The notes under the pieces were generated by a model. It made no database searches and was not told the origin of the DNA. It saw only the letters and a list, made by a program, of their open reading frames with translations. A stretch of 62,378 nt of DNA, from assembly GCF_963678635.1 (NCBI RefSeq), contig NW_026971327.1, forward strand, positions 64,001-126,378, given 5' to 3'. The translations under genes were made by a program, and so were the position numbers. Below, in pieces: positions 43,350-53,816 of the stretch (position 1 is its first letter; every line of letters starts with the position of its first letter). Origin of the DNA: Symsagittifera roscoffensis. Lineage: Eukaryota > Xenacoelomorpha > Acoela > Convolutidae.

Positions 43350-43600
43350 AAAAAATCGATTTAAATCGATTTAAAATCGATTTGGATCGATTTCATTTTA
43401 GGTCAGATTTAAGATCCATTCAAATCGATTTAAAATCGACTGGAATCGATTTTTTTAGCGTTGAAATTAAATCGATTTAAATCGATTTAAAATCGATCCA
43501 AATCGATCTGAATTTTTTGTTTTGACTAACTTACTTTTTTACAACTTAAATCGATTTCAATCTAATCTGCAGACTTTTTTCATACTAAAATCGATCGAAA
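43350..43600. repeat. ATCGAT-rich block
   Basis: About twelve ATCGAT sites occur in 240 bp, mostly as AAATCGATTT, with typical spacing of 10-11 bp within clusters. The sequence is composed almost wholly of this palindromic decamer and decayed forms of it. Confidence 0.7.
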
Positions 43601-43616
43601 TCCATTTTTGTCAGTG

Positions 43617-43945
43617 CGGGCAGTTTCCGTCGCAAAAAATATGTTGATTTTTGAAACTTATTTATACTTTTCATTTAGTTGAATATGGTTTTCTCAACCC
43701 CTGATTGACCTGAAAACACTATATTTTTTTTATGTGTTTACCTATAACATTGGGTTATGCCAACTTTCCATAACTTTGTTTGATACGAACAAAATGAGAG
43801 AATCCAGTTTCCGTCGCAAAAAATAGGTTGATTTTTGAAACTTATTTTTACTTTCCATTTAGTTGAATATGGTTTTCTCAGCCCCTGATTGACCTGAAAA
43901 CACTATCTTTTTATGAGTTTTCCCCATAAACATTGCTATCAGAAC
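43617..43945. repeat. 182-bp tandem repeat, two copies (first partial)
   Basis: Units contain CCAACTTTCCATAACTTTG, CAGTTTCCGTCGCAAAAAA, TTGAATATGGTTTTCTCA and CCTGATTGACCTGAAAACAC. The family also occurs at 46039-46400 and 49918-50640. Confidence 0.8.
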
Positions 43946-44119
43946 TATATAATCTGAGTAAATTTTGGGCAAACTCAAAGAAAGTGACAAATAGTTTTTA
44001 AAATAGCCCAAGGTCCTGCGTAAGATTAATTAACATTAATTTTTTTAAAATAATTTTTTAAGTTTCATGCAATTTAAGTTTGTAGCTTTTAAATTTATTT
44101 TTGTTTTGAATAGTTTGAT

Positions 44120-44850
44120 TGTAAAAACTTATAGTTTTGTTTGATCTACAAATCATTGGTCCACAAAACTCTGATATAGAATAGACTTCAGAATAAATAG
44201 TATTGTATAGAATAGATTAGTATAGAATAAATAGATTCGTATAGAATAGACTTCAGAATAAATTCCGGAGCTCCTAGAAAACAAAGAATTGTACTGGATT
44301 TTCATTATCAGTCTCCCAAATTTCTGAAATGCTCAATTGTATTGAAAGGTTAATCTTTAATGCTCTAAACAGAAATTAAATCAATAAATTCAACCATAAT
44401 CTTTTATACAGTATGATATAGTTGATTTTATCTTTGAAGAGATCTTAAATTTTCAGTACTTTCACAAAATGCACATCAGTCACTTCACTAAAGCCATTAA
44501 TATTTTCTTATTTAATTAACACTTTTCAGGTTTATAATTTAATTGGTGATTTTCAATTACCCGACACCCTCTCATTTAACCCCAAGTCTCATTTTCTTAT
44601 TATTCTCCCCTCAATCTCCCCTCCGCTATTTTTTGGCAAGTGGGGAGAAAAGGTGTGCTAGAGGTGGAGGTTTTTTTATGGGGGGAGGCGTACGGGGGTA
44701 TCCTGAACTTGGTGAATGTGGATGGCGTTGAAAGCGCTAAACAAGGGCGACGCATCACTACGAGGCCAAACTGTGTGATTTGTGAACTGTATGCGGATTC
44801 CGCAAGAAGGCGAAAACCCATTTCGCGGTACTTTTAGTTTTCGTTGACGC
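44120..44850. repeat. Dispersed repeat R2, copy 1
   Basis: Matches 58406-59060 (the sequence flanking the LTR element on its right) and, more distantly, 60120-60400 and 61260-61520. Shared landmarks are ACCCGACACCCTCTCATTTAA, GGTGTGCTAGAGGTGGAGG, GGGCGACGCATCACTACGAGG and ATGCGGATTCCGCAAGA. The landmarks divide into short conserved blocks with variable spacers. No frame is conserved among all copies. Confidence 0.7.
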
Positions 44851-44939
44851 ATCTCAAATTAGAGTACTAGTTTTAAAAGTAACATTACTCCTAATCTCTT
44901 CAAATCACATCCCCAATATCCACAAATTATATCGAGGTG

Positions 44940-45535
44940 CCTAAAAACTGAAACCGACTGACCTTCTGCGCCTGCTTAACTAATTTTGATTCTACTCTTA
45001 GGCGTATTTAAGAGAATTCGTCAAAAACTGCCTTTCGTAGTTAAATAATGTTCTGGGGTATAAATTCCTTGAGTGCCTAATTGGTTAAATTTTTTTATAA
45101 TGAGAGTGTTCTGTTTTCCTTGCAAACAATTTTCGTGGCAGGTAAGTTGTTGACATTTGTTATTAATTTTCTTTCAGCTGTATTAGATTTCCTATACCTT
45201 ATTAATTGACCTAAATCATAAATTGATACACAATATTTTGAAATAAGACTGCTCGTATCAGGGCAAACTCTTGAATGTTCCGATTGTCTATAAACTGGTC
45301 TCGAATAGTTTTTAGATAAAGAAAAACTGACAAACTATGTATGTTAGGCTGAATAATGATAATAGTGTATAGAAATAGTAAGACCTTTAAGCCTGCCTCT
45401 ATTGGATTTGGAACGATTTTATAGAGCGGGTTAATTAGCCACGCAAAAATCATTTGTCAAGTAAGTCTTATTTTGAGCGTTTCACAGCACTTTATTGAAG
45501 CCAGGAAAGTCTAGTGGTGAGCGCGTCCCTTCTTA
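44940..45535. repeat. Dispersed repeat R1, copy 2
   Basis: Near-identical to 21781-22375 over about 570 bp, including the intron-like GGTAAGTT...TTTCAG pair, the CTCGTATCAGGGC motif and GTCTAGTGGTGAGCGCGTCC. A 5-bp deletion (TTTAC) distinguishes it. Confidence 0.75.
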
Positions 45536-45629
45536 AATCACGATGATGCATGAATTTAGCCACCTGGAAATTGTTTCTGATAATTGGTCTGAAAAAAAAT
45601 CCACCCCGAGCATATAAATATCTCGCTTT

Positions 45630-46038
45630 CTTCAAAGGTTAGAACAGTTAGAAGAACAATTATTGCGTCTGAACGATAGAAAAAAAATCAAACCAATTTT
45701 TTTCAAGACTGGGACAGTTTTTTCTTGATTTTGGTCTCTGAATGTAGAAAAATAAATTTTCAACTGATATCACTCGTAACCTCTGCAAAACACCTCGAGT
45801 TGCCTGAAATCGGGGGGAAAACCCACGTTAGTGCAAAGTTTTTTTGGGAGCAAAGTTTTTCCAAGTAAGTTTTTGACTCAAAACTGAAGTCATATGTAGT
45901 TACGACTGCTTTGCAACGCCTGTTAAGTAATTTTTGATTTTAGTATTAGATGAAATTAAAAACAAAAATTGCACAGCCATTCGTCAAAAAATTTCATTCT
46001 TTATTAAACGTTTTCTGGAAAAAATTCCTTGAGTGCAA
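45630..46038. repeat. Dispersed repeat R3, copy 1
   Basis: Matches 49510-49917. It includes ATTGCGTCTGAACGATAG, CAAGACTGGGACAGTTTTTT and CACCTCGAGTTG. The frame seen in the other copy is shifted here, so it is not evidently coding. Confidence 0.65.
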
Positions 46039-46400
46039 ACTTTCCATAACTTTGTTTGATACGAACAAAATGAGAGAACCCAGTTTCCGTCGCAAAAAAC
46101 AGGTTGATTTTTGAAACTTATTTTTACTTTCCATTTAGTTGAATATGGTTTTCTCATGCCCCTGATTGACCTGAAAACACTATCTTTTTATGAGTTTACC
46201 CCATAACATCGGGTAATGCCAACTTTCCATATCTTTGTTTGATACGAACGAAATAAGAGAATCCAGTTTCCGTCGCAAAAAATAGGTTGATTTTTGAAAC
46301 TTATTTTTACTTTCCATTTAGTTGAAAATGGTTTTCTCAGCCCCTGATTGACCTGAAAACACTATCTTTTTATGAGTTTACCCCATAACATCGCTATCAA
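46039..46400. repeat. 182-bp tandem repeat, two copies
   Basis: Units begin at 46039 and 46219. See 43617 for the landmarks. The sequence after it (46400-46790) matches 50640-50886. Confidence 0.8.
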
Positions 46401-46789
46401 AACTATATAATCAGAGTAAATTTTGGGCAAACTCAAACAAAGTGACTAATAGTTTTTTAAAGAGCCCAAGGTTGATCCTGGATTCTGCGTGAGATTAATG
46501 AACATTAAATTTCCTAAATTAAATTTTAAAGTTTCATGCAATTTAAATTTGTAGTTTTTAAATTTTTTTTCGTTTTGAATAGTTTGATCGTAAAAGCTTA
46601 TAGTTTCTTTTGATCTACAAATCATTGGTCCGCAAAATTCTGATATAGTGTTTTTTCAAATCGGGAAATATTTCAAAAAAAGTTTTATTAGTATAGAACA
46701 GACTTCAGAATAAAATCCAGAGCTCCTAGAAAACAATGAGTTGTACTGGATTTTCATTATCAGTCTCCAAAATTTCTGAACTGTTGTTT

Positions 46790-48850
46790 CATGAAGGATG
46801 GCAAAAATGATAAATTTTTTGGTTGAAGCCATTCAAGCAAAGAATCTTTTAAAAATTTGATTGAGCTAATTGAGTTACTTATTAGAGCAAATTGGTCTGC
46901 GAAAAATCAAACATTTCTTATGACAGCTATTCAAGTTATGAAATTTCAAAATTTTTAATGTTTTTTCGGATCAAATCGTTTTGCGAAAATTTTTTCTAAG
47001 CAAGCTATTCAAGTTACCGAAGCCTAAAACACATCAAGTTATATCATGAAGCAAATCGTATGGCAATATTTCTAAGTTTGTTTAATGAAAAAAGTTAAGC
47101 AATGAAATTTCAAAATTGTGCAAGTTGATTTTTAGACCGAATCAGATGACAAAAAATCTAGATTTTTTAACCAAGCTATTCAAGCTATAAAATTTTCAAA
47201 TCTTTCAGGTTACTTCATAGATCGAACTGTTTCCCAAAAAATCAAGTTTTTCCATGCAAGCTAATGAGCAAAAAGTTTTAATAAGTTCAATTTAATTCAT
47301 AGAGCGAATCAGTCAGCGCAAGTTCAAGTATACCAAAAGCAAGCTATGCAAACCAGGAAACTTTTTTTTCTTAGTTTTTTCATAGAGCGAATCAAGAAGG
47401 AGAAAAAAGAAAGTTATTCTTTTTTAACAGAGCGACTCGGATAGCGAAACTTTTGAATTTTTGTGTTGAAGCAATTCAAGTGATAGAAAATTGATGTGTT
47501 TTGAGGTATTTAATGAAATGAATTGGATAACTAAAAGTCAAAGTTTAATTAATGAAGCCATTCAAGCAATGAAACTTTGAAATTTTCAAGCTGTTTCAAA
47601 AATCGACCTAATTCAGAAAAAAAATCAAGTTTTGCTAAGTTTGTTATTAAGAGAAAAACTTTGAAACCTGTCAACTTAATTCATAGGCTCTATCGGTCAG
47701 CGCAAAATGAAGTTATTCTTAATAAAATTCTGTAACCTATGAAACTTCGAAACCTTTTAAGTTAATTCAGACTGAACCAGTTTGCGGTAAAAAAGCTTGT
47801 CTAAGCCTGCAATTTCAGCTGTAAAATATTTCAAGTTGATTCATGAAGACAATCTGAAAGAAAAAAAATTTAAGTTTTAATTTTGAAACTTTTCAATTGA
47901 AGAAACTTGAACATTTCAATTTTTTTTAGAGTGAATCAGTTCGCAAAAAGTTCAACAAGTTTTTTTTGAGCAATTTATTAATCAATGAAAAATCGAAGTA
48001 TTTCAAGTCATTTCACAAAGCGAATCGGTTCACAAACATTTTTCCTTAAGCAAGCTATTCAAGCTACAAAATTTGAAATTTTTAAAGAAGAATCGGTTCG
48101 AGAAAAGTTTGAGTTTTTATTACGCAAGCTATTGAGCCTATAAAACATTTCGAGGGGACCAGGACCAAATCGGTTCGCGAAAAGTTTAAAATTTTCCAAG
48201 CAACCTATTCAAGCTGAGAAACTAAATTAAAATTTTTTTGAGCAGACTATTCAAGATTTAAATCTTTGAATTAATTCAAGATTTTTCTATGACTGATTCG
48301 GTTGACAAAAAACCAGTTTTTCTAAGCAAGTTTTTCAAGCTATGAAAATATGAAATTTTTAAAGTCGTTTCATAAACGAATTGATTCGCGAAAACTTTAA
48401 ATTTATTCAAGCAATCTATTTAACCCTGGAAACTTTGAAATATTTCTTTTCGTAGAATAATTAAGTTTTCAGACGCAAGCCATTTAGGCTAAAAAAACTT
48501 TGAAGTATTTCAAGTCTGTACAAAAACTTATTGACCGATTTGGTTTGCGAAAAGCTTAAGTCTTTCTAAGCAAGCTATTCCATGTATGAAACTTCGAAAT
48601 ATTTCAATTAATTCCACAGTTCGAATCGGTTTGCTCATTTCTCAAGCTTGGAGGTTGCTGTCTTAAGTTTGTACAAAATTTTTTTGACTGATTTGGTTTG
48701 CGAAAAGCTTAAGTCTTTCTAAGCAAGCTATTCCAGATATGAAACTTCGAAATATTTCAATTAATTCCACAGTTTGAATCGGTTTGCTCATTTCTCAAGC
48801 TTGGAGGTTGCTGTTTTAAGTTGAATCGTTTCGGACTTAAATGAATCTGT
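46790..48850. repeat. Long degenerate array of about 80-100-bp units
   Basis: Variants of AAGCAAGCTATTCAAGCTA, GAAACTTTGAAATTTTTCAAG and GCGAATCGGTTCGCGAAAA follow each other about 20-25 times. Most units have diverged strongly. A 140-150-bp segment at 48535-48660 is repeated almost exactly at 48690-48810, so some duplication is recent. No gene is seen. Confidence 0.65.
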
Positions 48851-49254
48851 ATCCGCAAAATTTCGGACTAACCTGTCCAGGTACTGTTTAGCCTTGAAGT
48901 CGAATTGAGTTCATCTTGCTCTTATTGATTCTTAAACTTAGCACTCGGTAGCCCCTTAACGATTGCAACTTGTGTCAGCTAAAAAAATTTTTTTCTGTCA
49001 TTCATTTAATATATAGGATTGAAAAAGATTTGGATTGAAAGAAAGTATTTTTTATCCAGAGCGCGCTTTGTTTTTAGCGAACCTTGCGTCTAAAAATTCA
49101 AAAAACCAGACAATTTTTTGTTCAATTTTTTTTTATTAGTTTGGCATCGTCTGAACTACAAGGTGTAAGTTTTTGAACTGATACCACACTTAACCTTCAA
49201 AAATTGCCTATACAATTTTCAAATCCGAGAAAATCAAGTTGTATCAAGTCTGAA

Positions 49255-49512
49255 TTGACCTAAATCATAAATTGATACACAAAAATTTGAAATAAGATTG
49301 CTCGTATCAGGGCAAACTCTTGAATGTTCCGATTGTCTATAAACTGGTCTCCAATAGTTTTTATATAATGAAATACTGACAAACTATTTATGTTAGGCTG
49401 AATAATGATAATAGTGTATAGAAATAGTAGGACCTTTAAGCCTGCCTCTATTGGATTTGGAACGATTTTATAGAGCGGGATAATTAGCCACGCTTAAATC
49501 AATTGTCAAGTA
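49255..49512. repeat. Dispersed repeat R1, partial copy 3
   Basis: Corresponds to the right half of R1 from TTGACCTAAATCATAAATTG through CTCGTATCAGGGC to GATAATTAGCCACGC. The intron-like part is missing. Confidence 0.7.
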
Positions 49513-49917
49513 AGTCTTATTTAGAACAATTAGAAGAGCAATTATTGCGTCTGAACGATAGAAAAAAAATCAAACCATTTTTTTTTCAAGACTGGGACAG
49601 TTTTTTCTTGATTTTGGTCTCTGAATGTAGAAAAATAAATTTTCAACTGATATCACTCGTAACCTCTGCAAAACACCTCGAGTTGCTTGAAATCGGAGGA
49701 AAACCCACGTTAGTGCAAGTTTTTTTTGGGAGCAAAGTTTTTCCAAGTAAGTTTTTGACTCAAAACTGAAGTCATATGTAGTTACGACTGCTTTGCAACG
49801 CCTGTTAAGTAATTTTTGATTTTAGTGTTAGATGAAATTAAAAATAAAAATTGCACAGCCATTCGTCAAAAAATTTCATTCCTAATTAAACATTTTCTGG
49901 AAAAAATTCCTTGAGTG
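49510..49917. repeat. Dispersed repeat R3, copy 2, with an 88-codon frame
   Basis: This copy has an open frame (opens at TTG 49503) with LEQLEEQLLRLNDRKKIK and FFQDWDSFFLILVSECRK, followed by an AAGTAAGTTTTTG donor-like site. It could be a decayed coding exon, but the companion copy at 45630 does not keep the frame. Confidence 0.45.
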
Positions 49918-50640
49918 CCAACTTTCCATAACTTTGTTTGATACGAACAAAATGAGAGAACCCAGTTTCCGTCGCAAAAAATAGGATGATTTTTGAAACT
50001 TGTTTTTACTTTCCATTTAGTTGAATATGGTTTTCTCATGCCCCTGATTGACCTGAAAACACTATCTTTTTTTGAGTTTACCCCATAACATCGGGTTATG
50101 ACAACTTTCCATAACTTTGCTTGTTACGAACAAAATGAGAGAATCCAGTTTCCGTCGCCAAAAATAGGTTGATTTTTGAAACTTATTTTTACTTTCCATT
50201 TAGTTGAGTATGGTTTTCTCATGCCCCTGATTGACCTGAAAACACTCTCTTTTTATGAGTTTACCCCATAACATCGGGTTATGCCAACTTTCCATAACTT
50301 TGTTTGATACGAACAAAATAAGAGAACCCAGTTTCCGTCGCAAAAAATAGGTTGATTTTTGAAACTTATTTTTACTTTCCAATTAGTTGAATATGGTTTT
50401 CTCAGCCCTGATTGACCTGAAAACACTATCTTTTTATGAGGTTACCCCATAACATCGGGTTATGCCAACTTTCCATAATTTTGTTTGATACGAACGAAAT
50501 AAGAGAATCCAATTTCCGTCGCAAAAAATAGGTTGATTTTTGAAAATAATTTTTTCTTTCCATTTAGTTGAATATGGTTTCTCAGCCCCTGATTGACCTG
50601 AAAACACTATCTTTTTATGAGTTTACCCCATAACATCGCT
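49918..50640. repeat. 182-bp tandem repeat, four copies
   Basis: Units begin at 49918, 50100, 50284 and 50465, with the landmarks listed at 43617. Confidence 0.85.
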
Positions 50641-50881
50641 ATCAGAACTATATAATCTGAGTAAATTTTGGGCAAACTCAAACAAAGTGACTAATAGTTT
50701 TTAAAAGAGCCCAAGGTCGATCCTGGATCCTGCGTGAGATTAATTAACATTAAATTTTTTAAATTAAATGTTAAAGTTTCATGCAATTTAAATTTGTAGT
50801 TTTTAAATTTATTTTCGTTTTGAATAGTTTGATCGTAAAAGCTTATAGTTTCTTTTGATCTACAAATCATTGGTCCGCAAA

Positions 50882-50886
50882 CTCTG
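50882..50886. repeat. Target-site duplication, left (CTCTG)
   Basis: CTCTG directly precedes the left LTR and is repeated at 58406-58410 after the right LTR. Joining the flanks restores ACTCTGATATAG, which is found uninterrupted at 44165 and, with TTCTG, at 46638. Confidence 0.85.
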
Positions 50887-51255
50887 TGTTATACCCTCAA
50901 CCGTTGGGTGAGGTATACACTGTGTAATCTATGTAGTCAAAGTCTATGCTTAATCGCTAACTGAGAATAAGAATACGAAGAGATAGAGAACAACTTAAAT
51001 TCAGTTTAGAAAGTTAAGTCTGATTCGAATCTGACCTCGAAATCATGAGAGAGACAGAGACTCATAAATAACTATTGAATATGGTGTTAGGTTTAATAGG
51101 TACTTAATTTATATCAGACTTCTATATAGTTCAGTTTACATAAGTATATATGGTTAGCACTCAGGATGGACATACTGTCTTAGGTAGACATAGTTCTAGT
51201 ATATCCGAATAGATATCAGTTCATATCGGTACCTACTGTATCCGTATGGATAACA
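50887..51255 (-). mobile_element. LTR (3' LTR of the minus-strand gypsy element), 369 bp
   Basis: It is bounded by TGTTAT and ATAACA. It is identical to the LTR at 58037-58405 except at one position (A at 51211, G at 58361). On the minus strand TATATACTTATG and CTATATAG could serve as a TATA region. There is no gene inside. Confidence 0.95.
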
Positions 51256-51272
51256 TTCCCCTTGTTTCTTAT
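51256..51272 (-). promoter_or_regulatory. Polypurine tract of the retrotransposon
   Basis: On the minus strand AAGAAACAAGGGGAA lies immediately before the TGTTAT end of the 3' LTR, the expected site for plus-strand priming. Confidence 0.7.
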
Positions 51273-51286
51273 ATGAAGAATACATC

Positions 51287-51745
51287 TTATATATTCTTTA
51301 TATCTTCCGCAGCGTCCTTTTGTGATTGAATTGAAGATTTGGGGTCGTTTTCATTCAATGGTATTTGAGATATCTGTTGAGCGTTTCGTTCCGATGATGT
51401 TTGTGGAGTGCCTGGCTTGTTATTGTTCTCCTCTTTTGCCTGTTTGCTTGGGCGTTTAGATCGATCTTGTACCTCGTACTCCCTTTGAAAAGTCATTGAA
51501 ATTTTGGGCGGAGAGATGGACTGCAGAATTTTCATTGCGTCGTTAAAGTTTTCGATGAAGGATTTGTCCGGTGAGCATGTCGTTTCGTTTGGTCTGCCAA
51601 TGACGTAACGTGAGCTAATCGGTCGTTGTTGGGGGTTATTTAGGCCAATTGACGTAGATGACGTATCTAATTCTGCTCTTGGGCTACTCTGTGGGGACGG
51701 CGTATGTGTGGACAACTGGGTTGGTGTTTTCACTGTATTATTAGG
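51287..51745 (-). CDS. Downstream tail, in frame with the integrase ORF after a TAG
   Basis: About 152 codons lie in the same frame as the 51746-53812 ORF, separated from it only by a TAG at 51746-51748. It has no ATG near its start (first usable start GTG at 51733). Composition is Ser/Pro/Gln/Asn-rich, like the end of the preceding ORF, with no zinc finger or membrane segment. The simplest reading is one long pol tail interrupted by a nonsense change, or stop-codon readthrough. It ends 32 bp before the LTR. Confidence 0.5.
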   Translation of the reverse strand, partial: PNNTVKTPTQLSTHTPSPQSSPRAELDTSSTSIGLNNPQQRPISSRYVIGRPNETTCSPDKSFIENFNDAMKILQSISPPKISMTFQREYEVQDRSKRPSKQAKEENNNKPGTPQTSSERNAQQISQIPLNENDPKSSIQSQKDAAEDIKNI

Positions 51746-53812
51746 CTAGTATTCCGCTTCGAGTGGGTCGCCTGTTCCCTCGCCCGATTCTGTAACTCTC
51801 AGCTGCTCTGGTGTTTTCTCAGAGGATTGGCTTGGTGCTTTGTCCCTTGAATCAATTTCTATGCACTCTATATCAGTTGAGGATTCGTGGACAGTGACGA
51901 TTTGGCCAGTTGGTTCCCTTTTATCCTGTTGCACCGTTATGAGACATACTTCGGTGTCGGAATTGCTTCCGGTAGTTTTGTTGATCGGGATTGCATTTCC
52001 GAATTTTAGGGCCAGTGCGCTTGTTTTAGTTCTTGTGGATCGACGGCATGGAACTGTTACCTTTGATTTGGCACTTTCATTTGTATCTTGGGGTGGCGTA
52101 TTTTTCCGATCTAGTTTTTTGGCTGGTGGCATGTGTGTTGATGGTCTCAAGTCTTGAATGATTGAGTCGTCGGATGAAATGGAGATTGATGTATCACAGT
52201 CAAATTCGATGGTCTTGTTTTCCTCCTTGCGCATTTTATTTGGACTACCTTGTCCTTTTAGGCTTGGTGATTTTAAGTTTCTAGTAATCGCTGTTTGGAT
52301 TTTCCTCGTCGGGGCTTTTGATGTTGTTGGGTTTGTTCTGTGAATCCGATCGTGTCCTAGTTTCCTTCTGTTGGTTGTTTGTCGAATAAGTTCCTCGACA
52401 TTCTTGGGCGGTTTCCGTTTTGGACTTGTTGGCGTTGAGGTGTTACCCGCCGGGTTTCCTTGTGCCATTGAATTCTTCTTTGGGATTTTCGAGCCAGTTG
52501 GTTCACACTGTTTGGTTTCTGTGTCTAAAATACGGGATTTTGCTCTTGGTAAGTGTTTGTAAGCTACGAAATCCTTTAATTGTGCCGGTCGACATTTTCC
52601 ATACACCCGTGGATCAGGTACAAAAGCTAGACCGTCGTGTCTTATGACCCTTGGTTGCTTTCCGTCTTCCCGGACCCATGCAGTGTGTGGGGAGTAATTA
52701 ATTATTGACCCGTTTTCGATGATTTTGAATTGTGGCCCAAACACCCCAGGATTTTTTGTTTTGGGTGCTATGGTGCCCGATTTTCGCGCTACCTGTTCAA
52801 TGCGTTTTCCTAACACCGGATCTATGGTGTTTTGGGGTCCTTTAAACCGATCTTTTAGGAACACCAAGGGAGCTCTTTCGATTCTATGTTTTTCTTGTTG
52901 TGTAAGCCACCGAATTGGTTTTCGTGTTCTAATATTTGCTATGTCATGTTTGGGGTTTTCGGCGAGAAACCACCGTTTAACTTTTTGTAAATCATAGGGT
53001 ATATTATTAAGTGGAAGATGCGCACCTATTGGAAATTTACGCAGCAGGGCCTGGTCAAACAGTTCATCTTCGTCTGTGTCCGATAGTGAGGGTTGTTTCT
53101 GTTGCGTTTGTTTCTTTTGCTCTGTGATGGCCCGTTTAGGGATTGTTTGTCCTGGGGTCCTGGTTCCTACCATTTGTGACGATGGTCCTGCTGGTTCGTA
53201 AGAGGGTTCGGGAAGATACGTTTGTTTGTACACCACACTGAGTTCATCCTCGCTATTGAGTTCCCTATTCCAGATGGCCTCAGGCGTGAGGGCGGATTTT
53301 GTAAGCATCTTCTCATCTAGGCACGAAAGTTTTGTATTTTCCCATGATAGATTAGAAGTTTTAGGTGTAGTGCAAATATTAGTTAATGGTGTGTTTGGTT
53401 TACGCCCATAGTGCGCCTCAAACCGTGTAATTTTTGTAGTTGCGTGTGGGGTAATGCGCAGTGTTTTGATTAATTCCGCCACATCTGACGCTAGTTTGTA
53501 CGGTGTGTTATTCTTATCGATCTTCATTATAGAGAGACGAGTTTTTAGAGTTCTAATTAGCCTTTCTACCATGCCCATGGAGCGATGGTCATCCACTGGA
53601 GCAAATATTAGTTTAATGTTATTGCTTTTGCAGTAGATCATAAATTTCTTAGCCCGAAACCCTTGAGCTTGGTCGCACCGGATATTCCTTGGTACCCCTT
53701 GGTTGACCAAATGTGTTTGCATAAATCTTATGATTGTGTCTGCTTTGTTATTCGCTACTACTTTTGCGTATGGGAATCGTGAGAATCTATCTACCCCGAC
53801 CAGAATGTACAC
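51746..53812 (-). CDS. pol: Integrase catalytic core and long C-terminal tail (pol, second frame)
   Basis: The frame is +1 relative to the upstream ORF and overlaps it; it opens after a TGA near 53915, so the start at GTG 53812 is nominal. Residues 1-100 are the DDE integrase core: a first Asp in QLDFAGPL just upstream of the nominal start, IRCDQAQGF with the second Asp, and MGMVERLIRT with the Glu, separated from that Asp by exactly 35 residues. The remaining 550 residues contain a conserved-looking part (KRWFLAENPKHD, VFLKDRFKGPQ, KNPGVFGPQFKI) and then a long basic, Ser/Thr/Pro-rich tail, far longer than the usual gypsy integrase C-terminus. It inserts reverse-transcribed DNA into the genome. 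Confidence 0.85.
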   Translation of the reverse strand: MYILVGVDRFSRFPYAKVVANNKADTIIRFMQTHLVNQGVPRNIRCDQAQGFRAKKFMIYCKSNNIKLIFAPVDDHRSMGMVERLIRTLKTRLSIMKIDKNNTPYKLASDVAELIKTLRITPHATTKITRFEAHYGRKPNTPLTNICTTPKTSNLSWENTKLSCLDEKMLTKSALTPEAIWNRELNSEDELSVVYKQTYLPEPSYEPAGPSSQMVGTRTPGQTIPKRAITEQKKQTQQKQPSLSDTDEDELFDQALLRKFPIGAHLPLNNIPYDLQKVKRWFLAENPKHDIANIRTRKPIRWLTQQEKHRIERAPLVFLKDRFKGPQNTIDPVLGKRIEQVARKSGTIAPKTKNPGVFGPQFKIIENGSIINYSPHTAWVREDGKQPRVIRHDGLAFVPDPRVYGKCRPAQLKDFVAYKHLPRAKSRILDTETKQCEPTGSKIPKKNSMAQGNPAGNTSTPTSPKRKPPKNVEELIRQTTNRRKLGHDRIHRTNPTTSKAPTRKIQTAITRNLKSPSLKGQGSPNKMRKEENKTIEFDCDTSISISSDDSIIQDLRPSTHMPPAKKLDRKNTPPQDTNESAKSKVTVPCRRSTRTKTSALALKFGNAIPINKTTGSNSDTEVCLITVQQDKREPTGQIVTVHESSTDIECIEIDSRDKAPSQSSEKTPEQLRVTESGEGTGDPLEAEY

Positions 53813-53816
53813 GTCT

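Noticed and set aside
44543-44837. 62-73-codon overlapping frames around GGTGTGCTAGAGG
   Set aside because: They occur in R2, but the frames differ between the copies at 44.6 and 58.9 kb and vanish in the older copies.
51287-51745. Envelope gene downstream of pol
   Set aside because: There is no signal peptide, membrane anchor or Cys pattern; the composition is low-complexity and in frame with pol.
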